DNA of 64,000 nucleotides from Ignavibacteriales bacterium (GCA_016707115.1 JADJIH010000001.1:620001-684000); one strand, 5' to 3'; positions 43,947 to 53,445 are shown, numbered from the stretch's first letter. Notes: generated from the letters alone by a model not told the origin. Numbers and translations are program-made.

Positions 43947-44765
43947 ATGATTGATCTTTTTAAAATAGGTTTTCTGACTATAACACTCTCCGATGTAATT
44001 GATATTGCGATTGTCTCGTTCATTTTTTACAAACTTTATACTATTCTCCGCGGTACCGTAGCAGCGCAGATTTTTATCGGATTACTTGTTATTATTTTGG
44101 TTTCATTTATAGCTCAGATACTTAATTTTAGAGCTGTCAGTTGGTTATTAAGATTGATAACTGATATTTGGGTTATTGCATTTGTAATTCTGTTTCAACC
44201 CGAAATAAGAAGACTTTTAGTTTTATTGGCCCGTAATCCTTTGTTTAAGGTGTTTGCTAAATCAGAATCTCATGAAGTATCGGATGTCATTGCCGATGCA
44301 GCATTTCAATTATCACAACATCAGCATGGTGCTTTGATAGTGCTAATTAAATCATCAGGCATAAGAGGATTTGCAGAAACCGGTGAAATATTAAATGCTC
44401 GATTAAGTGCCCCACTTTTAACATCTATTTTCTATCCAAGATCTCCATTACACGATGGTGCTGTAATTGTTAATAAAAATTTTATTGAAGCTGCTAGATG
44501 CACACTCCCATTATCTCAACAAACATCTGTTAAAGGTGAAAGTTTAGGAATGCGGCATCGTGCTGGTTTAGGAATTTCTGAACAGGCTGATGTGATAAGC
44601 GTAATTGTATCTGAAGAAACCGGTAGTATTTCGATTGCTGATAATGGGGAACTCACAAAAGGGCTTTCTAAAGATGCACTAAAAAGAAGACTTAACAAAG
44701 CATTAAAAGGACCTGAGAAAAAAGGATGGAAAGGTTTTATTGAACAGCTTAAATCAAAAAACTAA
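43947..44765 (+). CDS. cdaA: Diadenylate cyclase CdaA
   Basis: This membrane enzyme makes cyclic di-AMP from two ATP. The 272-residue protein has three N-terminal helices (about 8-95), then the DAC (DisA_N) domain with catalytic motifs 'SPLHDGAVIVN' (DGA) and 'GMRHRAGLG' (RHR). The length and topology fit the CdaA type rather than DisA. It lies directly after folP (6 bases). In Firmicutes its partner genes are cdaR and glmM, and here they are absent; instead a glycosyltransferase gene overlaps its last 26 bases in another frame. The product regulates potassium and turgor in known bacteria; in this organism that is inference. Confidence 0.95.
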   Translation: MIDLFKIGFLTITLSDVIDIAIVSFIFYKLYTILRGTVAAQIFIGLLVIILVSFIAQILNFRAVSWLLRLITDIWVIAFVILFQPEIRRLLVLLARNPLFKVFAKSESHEVSDVIADAAFQLSQHQHGALIVLIKSSGIRGFAETGEILNARLSAPLLTSIFYPRSPLHDGAVIVNKNFIEAARCTLPLSQQTSVKGESLGMRHRAGLGISEQADVISVIVSEETGSISIADNGELTKGLSKDALKRRLNKALKGPEKKGWKGFIEQLKSKN

Positions 44766-45408
44766 AGTTTGTGCAGTTATACCTTTTTATAATGAGAAAG
44801 ATTTTTTACTTGATGTTGTTTCAGAAACATTAAATTTTGTTGATAAAATAATTGCTGTAAATGACGGCTCAACAGATGGTTCAGAAAAAACGATTAATAA
44901 TATGGAGAGAGTGCAGGTAATTTCATTAAATCGGAATTATGGTAAAGGATATGCACTTCAAAAAGGATTTAATGAAAGCATTAAACAAAACTTCAATAAT
45001 GTAATTACACTCGATGCTGATAAGCAGCATAATCCTGCATTCATTCCTGAATTTATTTCTGAACTTACTAATTTTAATATTGTAATTGGCAATAGACTTA
45101 ATGATACTAAAAATATGCCGATACAAAGAATATTAAGTAATAAATTAACTTCATTGCTGCTTACATTAAAAACCGGACAGAAGATATTAGATAGCCAGTG
45201 CGGTTATAGAATTTATAGTATTGAAGTGCTGAAAAGAGTAAAATTATCCTCAATAGGATATGAAGCTGAAAGTGAAATGATTGTATATGCAGCCAGAGAA
45301 GGATTTAAGATTGGATTTATTAATATTTCTACAATTTATGGAAATGAAAACAGTAAAATGAATCCAATAAATGCAATACTTGGTTTTATTAAAATATTAT
45401 TCAAGTAA
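44740..45408 (+). CDS. Family 2 glycosyltransferase
   Basis: The 222-residue protein is a small GT-A enzyme of the polyprenol-phosphate sugar/DPM1-like type, with 'CAVIPFYNEKDFLLDVV', 'VNDGSTDGSE' and 'VITLDADKQHNP' (DxD-like metal site). The start must be the TTG at 44740: no ATG or GTG lies between it and the first conserved strand, and AAAGG sits about six bases ahead. This start is inside the last codons of cdaA, so the two are translationally coupled. It lacks the C-terminal helices of full-length ArnC-type proteins. Donor and acceptor sugars cannot be named. Confidence 0.88.
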   Translation: MNSLNQKTKVCAVIPFYNEKDFLLDVVSETLNFVDKIIAVNDGSTDGSEKTINNMERVQVISLNRNYGKGYALQKGFNESIKQNFNNVITLDADKQHNPAFIPEFISELTNFNIVIGNRLNDTKNMPIQRILSNKLTSLLLTLKTGQKILDSQCGYRIYSIEVLKRVKLSSIGYEAESEMIVYAAREGFKIGFINISTIYGNENSKMNPINAILGFIKILFK

Positions 45409-45416
45409 AGATTATT

Positions 45417-45869
45417 ATGAAAAGGAAATGGGAAATTGAAAAAATAAAAGACTCTAAACAGTTTAAGAAATCTGCAAACATTATTTTACGAAACCGTATT
45501 GAGAGTTTGCTGGATTTTACAGACAAATACTTTCAGGACTTATCAGTTGAAAATTTGCACGATGTTAGGATTGCTTTGAGAAGAGTCCGATATTCAATGG
45601 AATTATTTATCGTTTGTTACGACAAGAAAATATTTCTCAAATTCTATAATAAAGTGCAATTACTTCAGGATCTTTCTGGAAATGTTAGAGATGTCGATAT
45701 TTCGTTAGAAAACATTAACTCTTTAATAAGTCAAAATCACATCGGAATTGATGATGAAATGATTAAAAAAGCAAATGAAAGGAAGATTGTTCTAGAAGAA
45801 AAATTTAATTTAGAATTAATGAAATTTTCTTCTGGTAGAGTTCTTAAAGATTTCTTAAAACTTTTGTAA
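45417..45869 (+). CDS. CHAD-domain-like protein (short)
   Basis: The signature 'LHDVRIALRRVRYSMELF' followed by 'LQDLSGNVRDVDISLENI' matches the first helical repeat of the CHAD domain, a basic surface that binds polyphosphate. The 150-residue protein ends after about one half of the usual domain (200-300 residues). Whether it is a compact form or truncated cannot be told; no frame continues it. It follows the glycosyltransferase by 8 bases. Polyphosphate metabolism in the same window (ppk2) makes polyphosphate binding plausible. Confidence 0.72.
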   Translation: MKRKWEIEKIKDSKQFKKSANIILRNRIESLLDFTDKYFQDLSVENLHDVRIALRRVRYSMELFIVCYDKKIFLKFYNKVQLLQDLSGNVRDVDISLENINSLISQNHIGIDDEMIKKANERKIVLEEKFNLELMKFSSGRVLKDFLKLL

Positions 45870-45888
45870 TAACAGAGGAGATTAAATT

Positions 45889-46566
45889 ATGAAACTAAGA
45901 TATTTTGGTCACTCAGCTTTCCAAATAACAACGGTTAAGGGGATAAAAATTTTAATTGATCCTTTTCTCGATGATAATCCTGTAAGTCCAGTAAAATCAA
46001 AGGATGTTAATGCTGAATTTATAATTCTAACACATGGACATGGAGATCATGTTGGTGATGGGCTGAAAATAGGTAAACGCTGTAACTCACTATTTATATG
46101 TGTAAATGAATTGGCAGAATGGGTTAAATCTAAAGGACTTAACGCACATAATATGCATATTGGCGGAGCACATAATTTTGATTTTGGCAAAGTGAAATTT
46201 ACAATTGCACATCACGGTTCGCTTTCGCCTGATAATCAATACACAGGAGAAGCTTCAGGGGTTTTAGTTATGATCGAAGGAAAAACTATTTATCATACAG
46301 GCGATACAGGATTATTTTATGATATGAAATTAATTGGTGAGATGAATCCTATAGATTATATGCTGCTGCCAATTGGTGATAATTATACTATGGGAATTAA
46401 AGATGCTGTAAAAGCTGTAGAACTGGCGAATCCCAAGACGGCAGTACCAATACATTACAATACTTTTCCTGTAATCAATTCTGATCCAAATGAATTTAAA
46501 ACTCTTGTTGAGGAAAAAGGAATAAATTGCAGAGTTTTAGCTTTTGGTGAAGAGATAGAATTATAA
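45889..46566 (+). CDS. MBL-fold metal-dependent hydrolase (UPF0173 type)
   Basis: This metallo-beta-lactamase-fold protein of 225 residues carries the metal-binding set 'ILTHGHGDHVGD', 'IAHHGSLSPD', 'IYHTGDTGLFYD' and a late His in 'AVPIHYNTFPVI'. This is the YtkL/UlaG-like UPF0173 group, whose substrate is unknown. GAGGAG before ATG gives a good start. It lies 19 bases after the CHAD gene and closes the folP-cdaA group, with parA following after 68 bases. Confidence 0.9.
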   Translation: MKLRYFGHSAFQITTVKGIKILIDPFLDDNPVSPVKSKDVNAEFIILTHGHGDHVGDGLKIGKRCNSLFICVNELAEWVKSKGLNAHNMHIGGAHNFDFGKVKFTIAHHGSLSPDNQYTGEASGVLVMIEGKTIYHTGDTGLFYDMKLIGEMNPIDYMLLPIGDNYTMGIKDAVKAVELANPKTAVPIHYNTFPVINSDPNEFKTLVEEKGINCRVLAFGEEIEL

Positions 46567-46634
46567 TTTTTACTGTTTATATATAACTTTCATTCATTTA
46601 TCTTTGAACTCAATTTTTTAACAATTCTATTTAG

Positions 46635-47411
46635 ATGGCAAAAATAATTTCAATAGCAAATCAGAAAGGTGGAGTGGGTAAAACCACAACAACCATTAAT
46701 TTATCTTCTTTGCTGGCCGCTGCCGAAAAGCGTACATTATTGGTGGATATTGATCCACAGGCAAATTCCTCTTCTGGATTAAGTGTAACAGATCAAACTC
46801 CTTCTGTTTATGAAGTTTTGGTTGGTACTAGAAATATAAATGAAGTTATAATTAATACATTTATGCCGTTTCTTGATATGCTTCCATCAAACATAAATCT
46901 TGTTGGAGCCGAAATAGAAATGGTTGATATGGAGAATCGTGAAACTCTTCTCCGAACAGCACTTGCAGAAATAAATGAAAAATATGATTATATACTAATC
47001 GATTGTCCGCCATCTTTAGGTTTGCTTACCCTTAATTCACTTACTGCTTCTAATTCAGTTCTTATTCCTGTTCAATGCGAGTACTTTGCATTAGAAGGTT
47101 TAGGACAATTATTAAACACAATCAACATCGTAAAAAAACACTTTAATAAAGAATTGGCTATTGAAGGAGTTTTATTAACTATGTTTGATACAAGATTAAG
47201 ACTATCACATCAAGTTGCCGAAGAAGTTAGAAAGTATTTTGGAGATAAAGTATATAACACAGTTATAAACAGAAATGTAAGAATTTCAGAAGCACCAAGT
47301 TACGGTAAGCCAATTATTCTTTATGATGCTATCTCAAGTGGTGCACAAAATTATATGGCACTAGCGTCTGAATTACTGGAAAAGAATTCAGGTATTTTAA
47401 ATAACCAATGA
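46635..47411 (+). CDS. parA: Chromosome partition ATPase ParA/Soj
   Basis: This Walker-type ATPase binds DNA and moves ParB-parS complexes. The 258-residue protein has the deviant Walker A 'ANQKGGVGKTTTTINL', switch strand 'LLVDIDPQANSSSGL', 'YDYILIDCPPSLGLLTLNSL' and the C-terminal 'APSYGKPIILYD'. It is the small chromosomal (type Ib-like) form without an N-terminal HTH. It leaves one base to parB. No parS palindrome was seen in this window, so the sites lie elsewhere or differ. Confidence 0.96.
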   Translation: MAKIISIANQKGGVGKTTTTINLSSLLAAAEKRTLLVDIDPQANSSSGLSVTDQTPSVYEVLVGTRNINEVIINTFMPFLDMLPSNINLVGAEIEMVDMENRETLLRTALAEINEKYDYILIDCPPSLGLLTLNSLTASNSVLIPVQCEYFALEGLGQLLNTINIVKKHFNKELAIEGVLLTMFDTRLRLSHQVAEEVRKYFGDKVYNTVINRNVRISEAPSYGKPIILYDAISSGAQNYMALASELLEKNSGILNNQ

Positions 47412-47412
47412 T

Positions 47413-48360
47413 ATGAGCAAAATGAAATCGAGTTTAGGACGAGGATTGGATGCCTTAATCAATCCAAACAGATTTAATGAAACTGAAGAACAAAAGAATC
47501 ATGATTACTCCAACGTTAAATTTGATGATGGGAAACAGGTTGATATATTAGCTAAAATTGCAGTTGATTTTATCTCACCAAATCCATTTCAACCCAGATT
47601 AAATTTTGATCCAATTGCTCTTGATGAATTAAAGAAATCTATAATTGCAAATGGTTTGATTCAGCCCATTACAGTAAGAAGAATTGCAGGTAATCAGTAT
47701 CAATTGGTATCCGGTGAAAGAAGATTACGAGCATATTCTGACATTGGTTACAAGGAAATTCCAGCTTATATAATTAAAGTAGATTCCGATGAAATAATGC
47801 TGGCTCTGGCATTGATTGAAAATATCCAACGAGAGACGTTAAATCCTATTGAAGTGAGTAAAGCATATAAAAGATTAATGGATGAATGCCATTTAACACA
47901 GGAACAGATTGCTGATAAGGTTGGGAAAGACAGAACTACTATTGCAAATTCTATAAGATTATTAAAGCTTCCGGATAAAATTCAGCAATGTCTTGTTGAT
48001 GAAAGCATCTCTGCCGGTCATGCAAGGGCATTAATAAATCTGCCCGGTGAAGATATGCAGCTTTATGCACTGGAAAGAATTCTATTGGATAATTTATCCG
48101 TTAGAAAAGTTGAATATCTTACAAAAAAGCTTATCAGTGAAGGAATTCCAAGTAAAAAATCATTCAGCATCAAACCAAAGAAGACTATTAACTCTAACTT
48201 AAATGATGTTGAAGATAAGTTAAGAAAAATATTCGGGACTAAAGTTCTTTGCAAACAGGATAAAAGTGGAGGCGGTGAGATTATAATCGAATTTTTCTCC
48301 AACGATGAATTAGAAAGATTGTTTGAACTTTTTGAAATCATTGACAGCAAATACAATTAA
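47413..48360 (+). CDS. parB: Chromosome partition protein ParB
   Basis: ParB is a CTP-dependent clamp that loads on parS and spreads along DNA. The 315-residue protein has 'SLGRGLDALI' (ParA-binding N-terminus), the ParB/Srx CTP domain with 'NPFQPRLNFD' and 'LVSGERRLRAYSDIGYKEIP' (GERR motif), the HTH ('LTQEQIADKVGKDRTTIANS') and a C-terminal dimerisation domain ('EIIIEFFSNDELERLFELF'). The downstream DUF5683 gene starts inside its last codons. Confidence 0.96.
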   Translation: MSKMKSSLGRGLDALINPNRFNETEEQKNHDYSNVKFDDGKQVDILAKIAVDFISPNPFQPRLNFDPIALDELKKSIIANGLIQPITVRRIAGNQYQLVSGERRLRAYSDIGYKEIPAYIIKVDSDEIMLALALIENIQRETLNPIEVSKAYKRLMDECHLTQEQIADKVGKDRTTIANSIRLLKLPDKIQQCLVDESISAGHARALINLPGEDMQLYALERILLDNLSVRKVEYLTKKLISEGIPSKKSFSIKPKKTINSNLNDVEDKLRKIFGTKVLCKQDKSGGGEIIIEFFSNDELERLFELFEIIDSKYN

Positions 48361-48829
48361 GATATTTACGTTTATTATTCTTCTTAATTTAAGTTTATTC
48401 TCACAGCAGGATACAACGGAGATTCAAGATACCACAACAATTAGCTCAGATGTTTTCGTAATGCAAAAGTCTCCATGGGGAGCTGTAGGAAGAAGTGCGA
48501 TTCTGCCTGGTTGGGGACAGATATACAACGAATCTTACTGGAAAGCGCCTGTTATTTGGGGTGTAATGGGGTGGTTTGTTTACGCCTGGGTCGATAACAA
48601 CAACAACTATATCGACTATAAAGACCTTTATTCTCAGACAGGTGAATCAAAGTATTTAGATTACCGTAATTTTTATAGAGATCAGCGAGACGAGTTTGCA
48701 ATATATTTTGTACTAACATACTTTCTTAATCTTGTAGATGCATATGTAGATGCACATCTTTTTGATTTTAACGTAGGTGAGAATTATATGACTGGTACAA
48801 AAATGTTAAACCTAAGAGTTAATTTTTAA
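48323..48829 (+). CDS. DUF5683 family protein
   Basis: The 168-residue product has an N-terminal signal or membrane helix ('IFTFIILLNLSLFSQ') and the conserved block 'WGAVGRSAILPGWGQIYN' with 'YWKAPVIWGVMGW', typical of DUF5683 proteins found beside parAB in Bacteroidota. Function is unknown. No ATG is available before the conserved part; TTG codons at 48323, 48332 and 48341 are the choices and I took the first. The start lies in the end of parB, suggesting coupling. Confidence 0.85.
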   Translation: MNFLKSLTANTIKIFTFIILLNLSLFSQQDTTEIQDTTTISSDVFVMQKSPWGAVGRSAILPGWGQIYNESYWKAPVIWGVMGWFVYAWVDNNNNYIDYKDLYSQTGESKYLDYRNFYRDQRDEFAIYFVLTYFLNLVDAYVDAHLFDFNVGENYMTGTKMLNLRVNF

Positions 48830-48842
48830 GAATAGTCAAACT

Positions 48843-49556
48843 ATGCTTTTTGAATATACAAAATGTAAAAAGTGCAATCACTTAAACCCAGCATATAAAA
48901 ACATCTGTTCAGAATGTAAATCCTACCTTAGAGAAAGAGTTGTAAACATAGACTTGTGGAATACAATACAATTAATTATTGAAGATCCAAATAAGGCTTT
49001 TAAACAGATAATATTTTCTGAACACAAGAATTTTATCGTCTTTATTACCTTTTTTATTGTCATTAAGAATCTGTTAATTTCACGATTTCTTTCGGTTCCT
49101 GAATTAGGTATCAACGGAGTTACGACATCATTCATTTTAAGTTTTGTCCTTATGATCTTGATAACCTTAGTCCTAAGTTCCTCATTCGTTTTAATTCAAA
49201 AGAGTTTATACACCAAAAAAGAAATAGTACTTAGGTTTAGAGATATTTATGCTGTCAATTCATATTCATTTATCCCTTACTTATTTGGTTTGGTTTTTAT
49301 TTTCCCCGTTGAATTAGTTGTTCTTGGAGGAGATATATTTTCCAATAATCCGTATTCTTTTGAGATAAAACCATTCATTTCTTATATCCTAATTGGATTT
49401 GAATTGATTACAATTATTTGGTCTTTTTTTCTTATACAAAAAAGTATTTTAGCATTATCCGCAAACAGAAGTTATTCCATCATAATAACATCAGCATACT
49501 TCATTTCCTGGTCGGCTGTACTATTCTTTTCCTCAAAAATAGTTTTCTCAATTTAA
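48843..49556 (+). CDS. Membrane protein with N-terminal zinc ribbon and YIP1-like domain
   Basis: Residues 6-24 form a zinc ribbon with two Cys pairs ('CKKCNHLNPAYKNICSECK'). After a linker come about five hydrophobic helices with the YIP1-family shape. The 237-residue length fits. The role is unknown. The start follows DUF5683 by 13 bases. It ends the parAB-linked run; 68 bases separate it from nadB. Confidence 0.75.
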   Translation: MLFEYTKCKKCNHLNPAYKNICSECKSYLRERVVNIDLWNTIQLIIEDPNKAFKQIIFSEHKNFIVFITFFIVIKNLLISRFLSVPELGINGVTTSFILSFVLMILITLVLSSSFVLIQKSLYTKKEIVLRFRDIYAVNSYSFIPYLFGLVFIFPVELVVLGGDIFSNNPYSFEIKPFISYILIGFELITIIWSFFLIQKSILALSANRSYSIIITSAYFISWSAVLFFSSKIVFSI

Positions 49557-49624
49557 GCCTATTTTTTATTACCTTTAATTAATTATCTTAATCCATTATT
49601 TCATTAAAAATAATTGGAATTTAA

Positions 49625-51250
49625 ATGTCTTTAAAAACGGATGTCTTAATTATTGGAAGTGGTATTGCAGGATTATTTGCTGCATTAAAAGTATCGGAAT
49701 ATGCAGATGTAATTCTTGTAACAAAGAAAAATAAAGCAGAATCAAATACCAACTATGCACAAGGTGGAATTGCTTCAGTGATTGATCCGAATGATTCCTT
49801 TGAAAAACATGTTGAAGATACTTTAATCGCAGGCGCTGGTTTATGTGATAGAGAAGCGGTTGAATCTATGGTTAAGGAGGGACCTGATAGAATTAAAGAT
49901 CTGATTGATATAGGAACTATGTTTACTAGAAAAGGCAACGAATTTGATCTTGCAAAAGAAGGCGGACATTCTATGTCTAGAATATTGCATGCAAAAGATT
50001 TAACTGGGCAGGAGATTGAAAGAGCCTTAATTCACTCAGTGGAGCAAAAAGTAAATATTAAGATTTTTGAAAATGCTATTGCAATTGATCTTTTAACGGA
50101 GCATAATATACCTGGAAAATTAAAATCACTAAATGAAAATATGAACTGCTGGGGAGCATATATTTTAGATACTTCAAAAAATGAGGTTGTCAAAATTATT
50201 GCAAAGGCAACGATTTTAGCCACGGGAGGGCTGGGTCAAGTTTATCTTCATACAACTAATCCGTTGATTGCTACAGGTGATGGTTTTGCAATGGCTTATC
50301 GTGCTGGAGTTGAGATTGGAAATATGGAGTTTATTCAATTTCATCCAACATCATTTTATAGTACTAAATCAAGATCTGAGTACGATGGACATTCATTTTT
50401 AATATCAGAAGCTGTAAGAGGGTTTGGCGGATTGCTTCGAACGAAAGATGGTGGTTTATTTATGCATAATTATGATGCAAGAAAAGAATTAGCGCCGAGA
50501 GATATAGTTGCCCGTGCAATTGATAATGAATTAAAAAAACGCGGAGAAGATTTTGTTTACCTGGATTTAACACATAAAAACTCGCAAGAAATTATTGATC
50601 ACTTTCCAAATATTTATCAGACATGTCTGATAAATAATATTGATATTACAAAAGAGTTTATCCCTGTTGTGCCGGCCGCTCACTATGCCTGCGGAGGAAT
50701 TGTAGTAGATCTAAATGGACAGTCTTCACTAACCGGTCTTTATGCAAGCGGAGAAGTAACAATGACTGGAGTTCATGGGGCAAACAGACTTGCAAGCAAT
50801 TCATTATTAGAAGCTTTAGTTTATGCTTATAGATGTTCAAATTCAATAAAAGAATTTTTAAAATATTCAGAGATTTTAATACCCGAACTCTTAGATTGGG
50901 ATGATTCGGGAGTGTTAACATATGATGAAAGGGTGCTAATAACACATAGTATAAACGAAGTTAAACAGACAATGTGGGACTATGTTGGTATAGTCCGTTC
51001 TAATATAAGATTAGAACGTGCCGAAAGGAGAATTCATAATATTTTTCGGGAAACCGAAGATCTTTATAAAAAGACTAATGTATTTCAGGAAATTCTGGAA
51101 TTGAGAAATATAGTAACGTGCTCCCACACAATTATAAAATCTGCAAAGCTTAGAAAAGAAAGCAGAGGATTGCACTATACAATTGACTATCCAAACACGT
51201 TGCCTTCCGAAAAAATTCAAAATACTATACTGAAGAATAAGAATATTTAG
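49625..51250 (+). CDS. nadB: L-aspartate oxidase
   Basis: The flavoenzyme oxidises aspartate to iminoaspartate, the first step of de novo NAD synthesis. The 541-residue length matches E. coli NadB. FAD-binding 'VLIIGSGIAGLFAAL', 'NTNYAQGGIASV', 'AKEGGHSMSRILHAKDLTG' and 'PAAHYACGGI' are present, and 'TGVHGANRLASNSLLEALV' distinguishes it from succinate dehydrogenase. nadA and nadC are not in the window. Confidence 0.95.
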   Translation: MSLKTDVLIIGSGIAGLFAALKVSEYADVILVTKKNKAESNTNYAQGGIASVIDPNDSFEKHVEDTLIAGAGLCDREAVESMVKEGPDRIKDLIDIGTMFTRKGNEFDLAKEGGHSMSRILHAKDLTGQEIERALIHSVEQKVNIKIFENAIAIDLLTEHNIPGKLKSLNENMNCWGAYILDTSKNEVVKIIAKATILATGGLGQVYLHTTNPLIATGDGFAMAYRAGVEIGNMEFIQFHPTSFYSTKSRSEYDGHSFLISEAVRGFGGLLRTKDGGLFMHNYDARKELAPRDIVARAIDNELKKRGEDFVYLDLTHKNSQEIIDHFPNIYQTCLINNIDITKEFIPVVPAAHYACGGIVVDLNGQSSLTGLYASGEVTMTGVHGANRLASNSLLEALVYAYRCSNSIKEFLKYSEILIPELLDWDDSGVLTYDERVLITHSINEVKQTMWDYVGIVRSNIRLERAERRIHNIFRETEDLYKKTNVFQEILELRNIVTCSHTIIKSAKLRKESRGLHYTIDYPNTLPSEKIQNTILKNKNI

Positions 51251-51584
51251 TATTATTATTAACATTATTTTCAGGACTATAAATTCAATATATCAATAAG
51301 TTAAGATAATTATTAACTATTTTTAATGGTATAAGCAAACCTTGTTTCATTTATATTTCTTATTCACAACCTTTTGTAACAAGTTTGATTATTTTATTTA
51401 ACAAACAGGGGAGTGAATAAAATTAGGTGCTCCCAAATTTAGGTCACATTCAAAAATGACTTCCTTTATAATATTAAAATAACACAACTTTTGTACACAT
51501 ATTTCAAATTTATTAAACAAACTAATTTCTCACTACATTTATCGACTTTTTTATTTATTTTCGCTGCAACTTAATGAGTAAATT
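51251..51584. other. AT-rich intergenic region
   Basis: Between nadB and the next membrane protein I see no open frame with a ribosome site, tRNA, clear hairpin or repeat. It may carry the promoter for 51585. Confidence 0.4.
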
Positions 51585-52100
51585 ATGAAAAATATTTCAA
51601 CAATCTCCAAAGTCTTTGCAGTTCTTTCATTAATTGCGGCAGCTATATGGGTTGGATCATATTTATCCAGATTATTTTTAGTTTATCAATTATTTGAAGG
51701 GCCGGATTTAATTCTAAAGAGTTATATTACAAATGAAAATGTTAACGGTATTTTATTCTCAATATTACCTTCCTTCGTTGTACACTTTATTGCTTTCATT
51801 GTGATGTTTCTTTCCACTACCATTTTTTATCTTACTTCTAAAATCAATCTAAGATACAACGGATGGTTATTTATAATACTTATTGCAATCATTATAACCA
51901 TACCGTTTGAAATTTATTTAATGTTGATAGATTACAAAATAATTATGATGTTGAACAACGGTTCTTTTGATTCCAACACAGTTATCAGTTTGCTGAGGGA
52001 TAGAATAAAAGACCTAAGCAGTTATTCTATTGTGGCAATATTAACATATCTTTCATTTTATTATTTTATAGTTTTTCAACCCCTAACAAAAAAAGATTAG
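51585..52100 (+). CDS. Four-helix membrane protein of unknown function
   Basis: The 171-residue product has four hydrophobic segments (about 10-30, 58-82, 95-117 and 140-165) and short loops. No cysteines or catalytic pattern are visible, and no family is recognised. It is 11 bases ahead of the next small gene, so it may be co-transcribed with it and aroQ. Confidence 0.65.
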   Translation: MKNISTISKVFAVLSLIAAAIWVGSYLSRLFLVYQLFEGPDLILKSYITNENVNGILFSILPSFVVHFIAFIVMFLSTTIFYLTSKINLRYNGWLFIILIAIIITIPFEIYLMLIDYKIIMMLNNGSFDSNTVISLLRDRIKDLSSYSIVAILTYLSFYYFIVFQPLTKKD

Positions 52101-52111
52101 CTTAATAAAAG

Positions 52112-52384
52112 ATGAAATTAAAAGAAAAAGAGTTTGAAGAAATAATTCAGGATTTAAGATCAGTTGCAAGCCAACTAGGTGCATCTGTTAGATTTGAGAA
52201 AGGTGATTTTAAGGGTGGTTATTGTTTACTAAAAGAGAGTAAAGTAATTGTTATTAACAAAAATGCTAACCTTCAACGTAAAGCTATGATTCTATCTGTT
52301 GCTTTAAAAGAACTTGGTGTTGATGAGATTTATCTTAATCCTAAGCTGCGTGAGCTTATTGAAGAGATGGGAGATCTTAAATGA
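52112..52384 (+). CDS. Small conserved-looking protein linked to aroQ
   Basis: This 90-residue soluble protein has an alpha-beta pattern ('EFEEIIQDLRSVASQLGASV', 'GGYCLLKESKVIVINKN', 'KAMILSVALKELGVDEIYL'). No domain name can be given with confidence. It overlaps aroQ by four bases (ATGA), which argues for a functional or regulatory tie to the shikimate enzyme. Confidence 0.65.
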   Translation: MKLKEKEFEEIIQDLRSVASQLGASVRFEKGDFKGGYCLLKESKVIVINKNANLQRKAMILSVALKELGVDEIYLNPKLRELIEEMGDLK

Positions 52385-52806
52385 AAATATTCATAATCAA
52401 CGGACCAAATTTAAATATGCTCTCAAAAAGAGATGAAACTAAATATACTTCCCTAAATAATGATCAGATAATTGATCTTCTTAAAAAGGAATTTCCAGGA
52501 ATAGAATTTGCATCTTTCCAGTCCAATTTGGAAGGTGAACTTGTTTCTGCAATTCAATCAGCTGATGAAAATTATGACGGAATAATAATTAATCCAGGCG
52601 GATATTCACACACATCAGTAGCAATACTTGATGCACTTGAAGTATGTAAGATACCAAAGATAGAAGTTCATTTATCTCACCTTGCCAATAGGGAAGAATA
52701 TAGGCAAAATCTGCTAACTGCAAAAAATACAAATGGTTATATCTCTGGCTTCAAAGAAAACAGTTACCTTGCGGCAGCTTACTTACTTACTCGAATAATA
52801 AAATAG
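52381..52806 (+). CDS. aroQ: Type II 3-dehydroquinate dehydratase
   Basis: The enzyme dehydrates 3-dehydroquinate in the shikimate pathway. The 141-residue protein keeps 'INGPNLNML', the catalytic Arg and Tyr positions in 'SKRDETKYTS', 'INPGGYSHTSVAILDAL' and 'EVHLSHLANREEYRQN'. The usual lid 'LGxREPxxYG' is altered to 'LSKRDETKYTS', so the flexible loop glycines are lost while the catalytic residues stay. It overlaps the small gene upstream. Confidence 0.93.
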   Translation: MKIFIINGPNLNMLSKRDETKYTSLNNDQIIDLLKKEFPGIEFASFQSNLEGELVSAIQSADENYDGIIINPGGYSHTSVAILDALEVCKIPKIEVHLSHLANREEYRQNLLTAKNTNGYISGFKENSYLAAAYLLTRIIK

Positions 52807-52974
52807 TATTTAATAGTATGCTGTTTCTATTAAATCAATTTATGTTACGATAGATGATATTCACTTTATGTATATACGTTAGTAAGATTCACTAATATTT
52901 AAATTAAATAAGATCATAAAGTTGATATTAATAAGAGGATTAGTTATTTTCGATTAAACAATTTTAAGAAGCCT

Positions 52975-53367
52975 ATGAAGGATTTGTCAATAAAAAAACT
53001 TTACTACTCTATTAGTGAAGTAAGTAAGATAACTAATATTGAACAATATGTTCTTAGATACTGGGAAACTGAATTTGAACAGTTAAAACCACAAAAGAAC
53101 AGAGCTGGGAATAGAATCTATACAAATAAAGATATACAGCTCATACTTCATATTAAGACTTTGTTAAGAGAGCGAAAGTACACAATTGAAGGCGCAAAAA
53201 AGATAATGGAAAACTATGCACCTGAAAAAGTACTTCAAGCTGGTGAACAAGAAAACGAACCAGTAACTGTTGATGAACCTCAAGCTGTTAGAAAAGATAA
53301 AACAGGTTTACAAAAGGATCTTGAAGAAGTTAAAAGTCTATTGGAGTTATTAGTATCTAAATTATAA
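52975..53367 (+). CDS. MerR-family transcription regulator
   Basis: An N-terminal winged helix ('YYSISEVSKITNIEQYVLRYWE' region, about residues 9-75) with 'LKPQKNRAGNRIYTNKDI' is of the short MerR type seen in Bacteroidota. The C-terminal part is an acidic linker and a short coiled coil rather than a ligand domain. Its targets and effector are unknown. tRNA-Pro begins four bases after its stop. Confidence 0.88.
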   Translation: MKDLSIKKLYYSISEVSKITNIEQYVLRYWETEFEQLKPQKNRAGNRIYTNKDIQLILHIKTLLRERKYTIEGAKKIMENYAPEKVLQAGEQENEPVTVDEPQAVRKDKTGLQKDLEEVKSLLELLVSKL

Positions 53368-53371
53368 AATT

Positions 53372-53445
53372 CGGAACGTGGCGCAGTCCGGTAGCGTACT
53401 TGAATGGGGTTCAAGGGGTCGCGGGTTCAAATCCCGCCGTTCCGA
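53372..53445 (+). tRNA. tRNA-Pro (GGG)
   Basis: The 74-base sequence folds with acceptor CGGAACG/CGTTCCG, anticodon stem CTTGA/TCAAG enclosing ATGGGGT (anticodon GGG), and T arm GCGGG-TTCAAAT-CCCGC. The CG start is typical of bacterial proline tRNAs. CCA is not encoded. It sits directly downstream of the MerR gene on the same strand. Confidence 0.94.

Noticed and set aside
46635..48360. parS sites near parAB
   Set aside because: I looked for the standard 16-base palindrome and saw none in this window.
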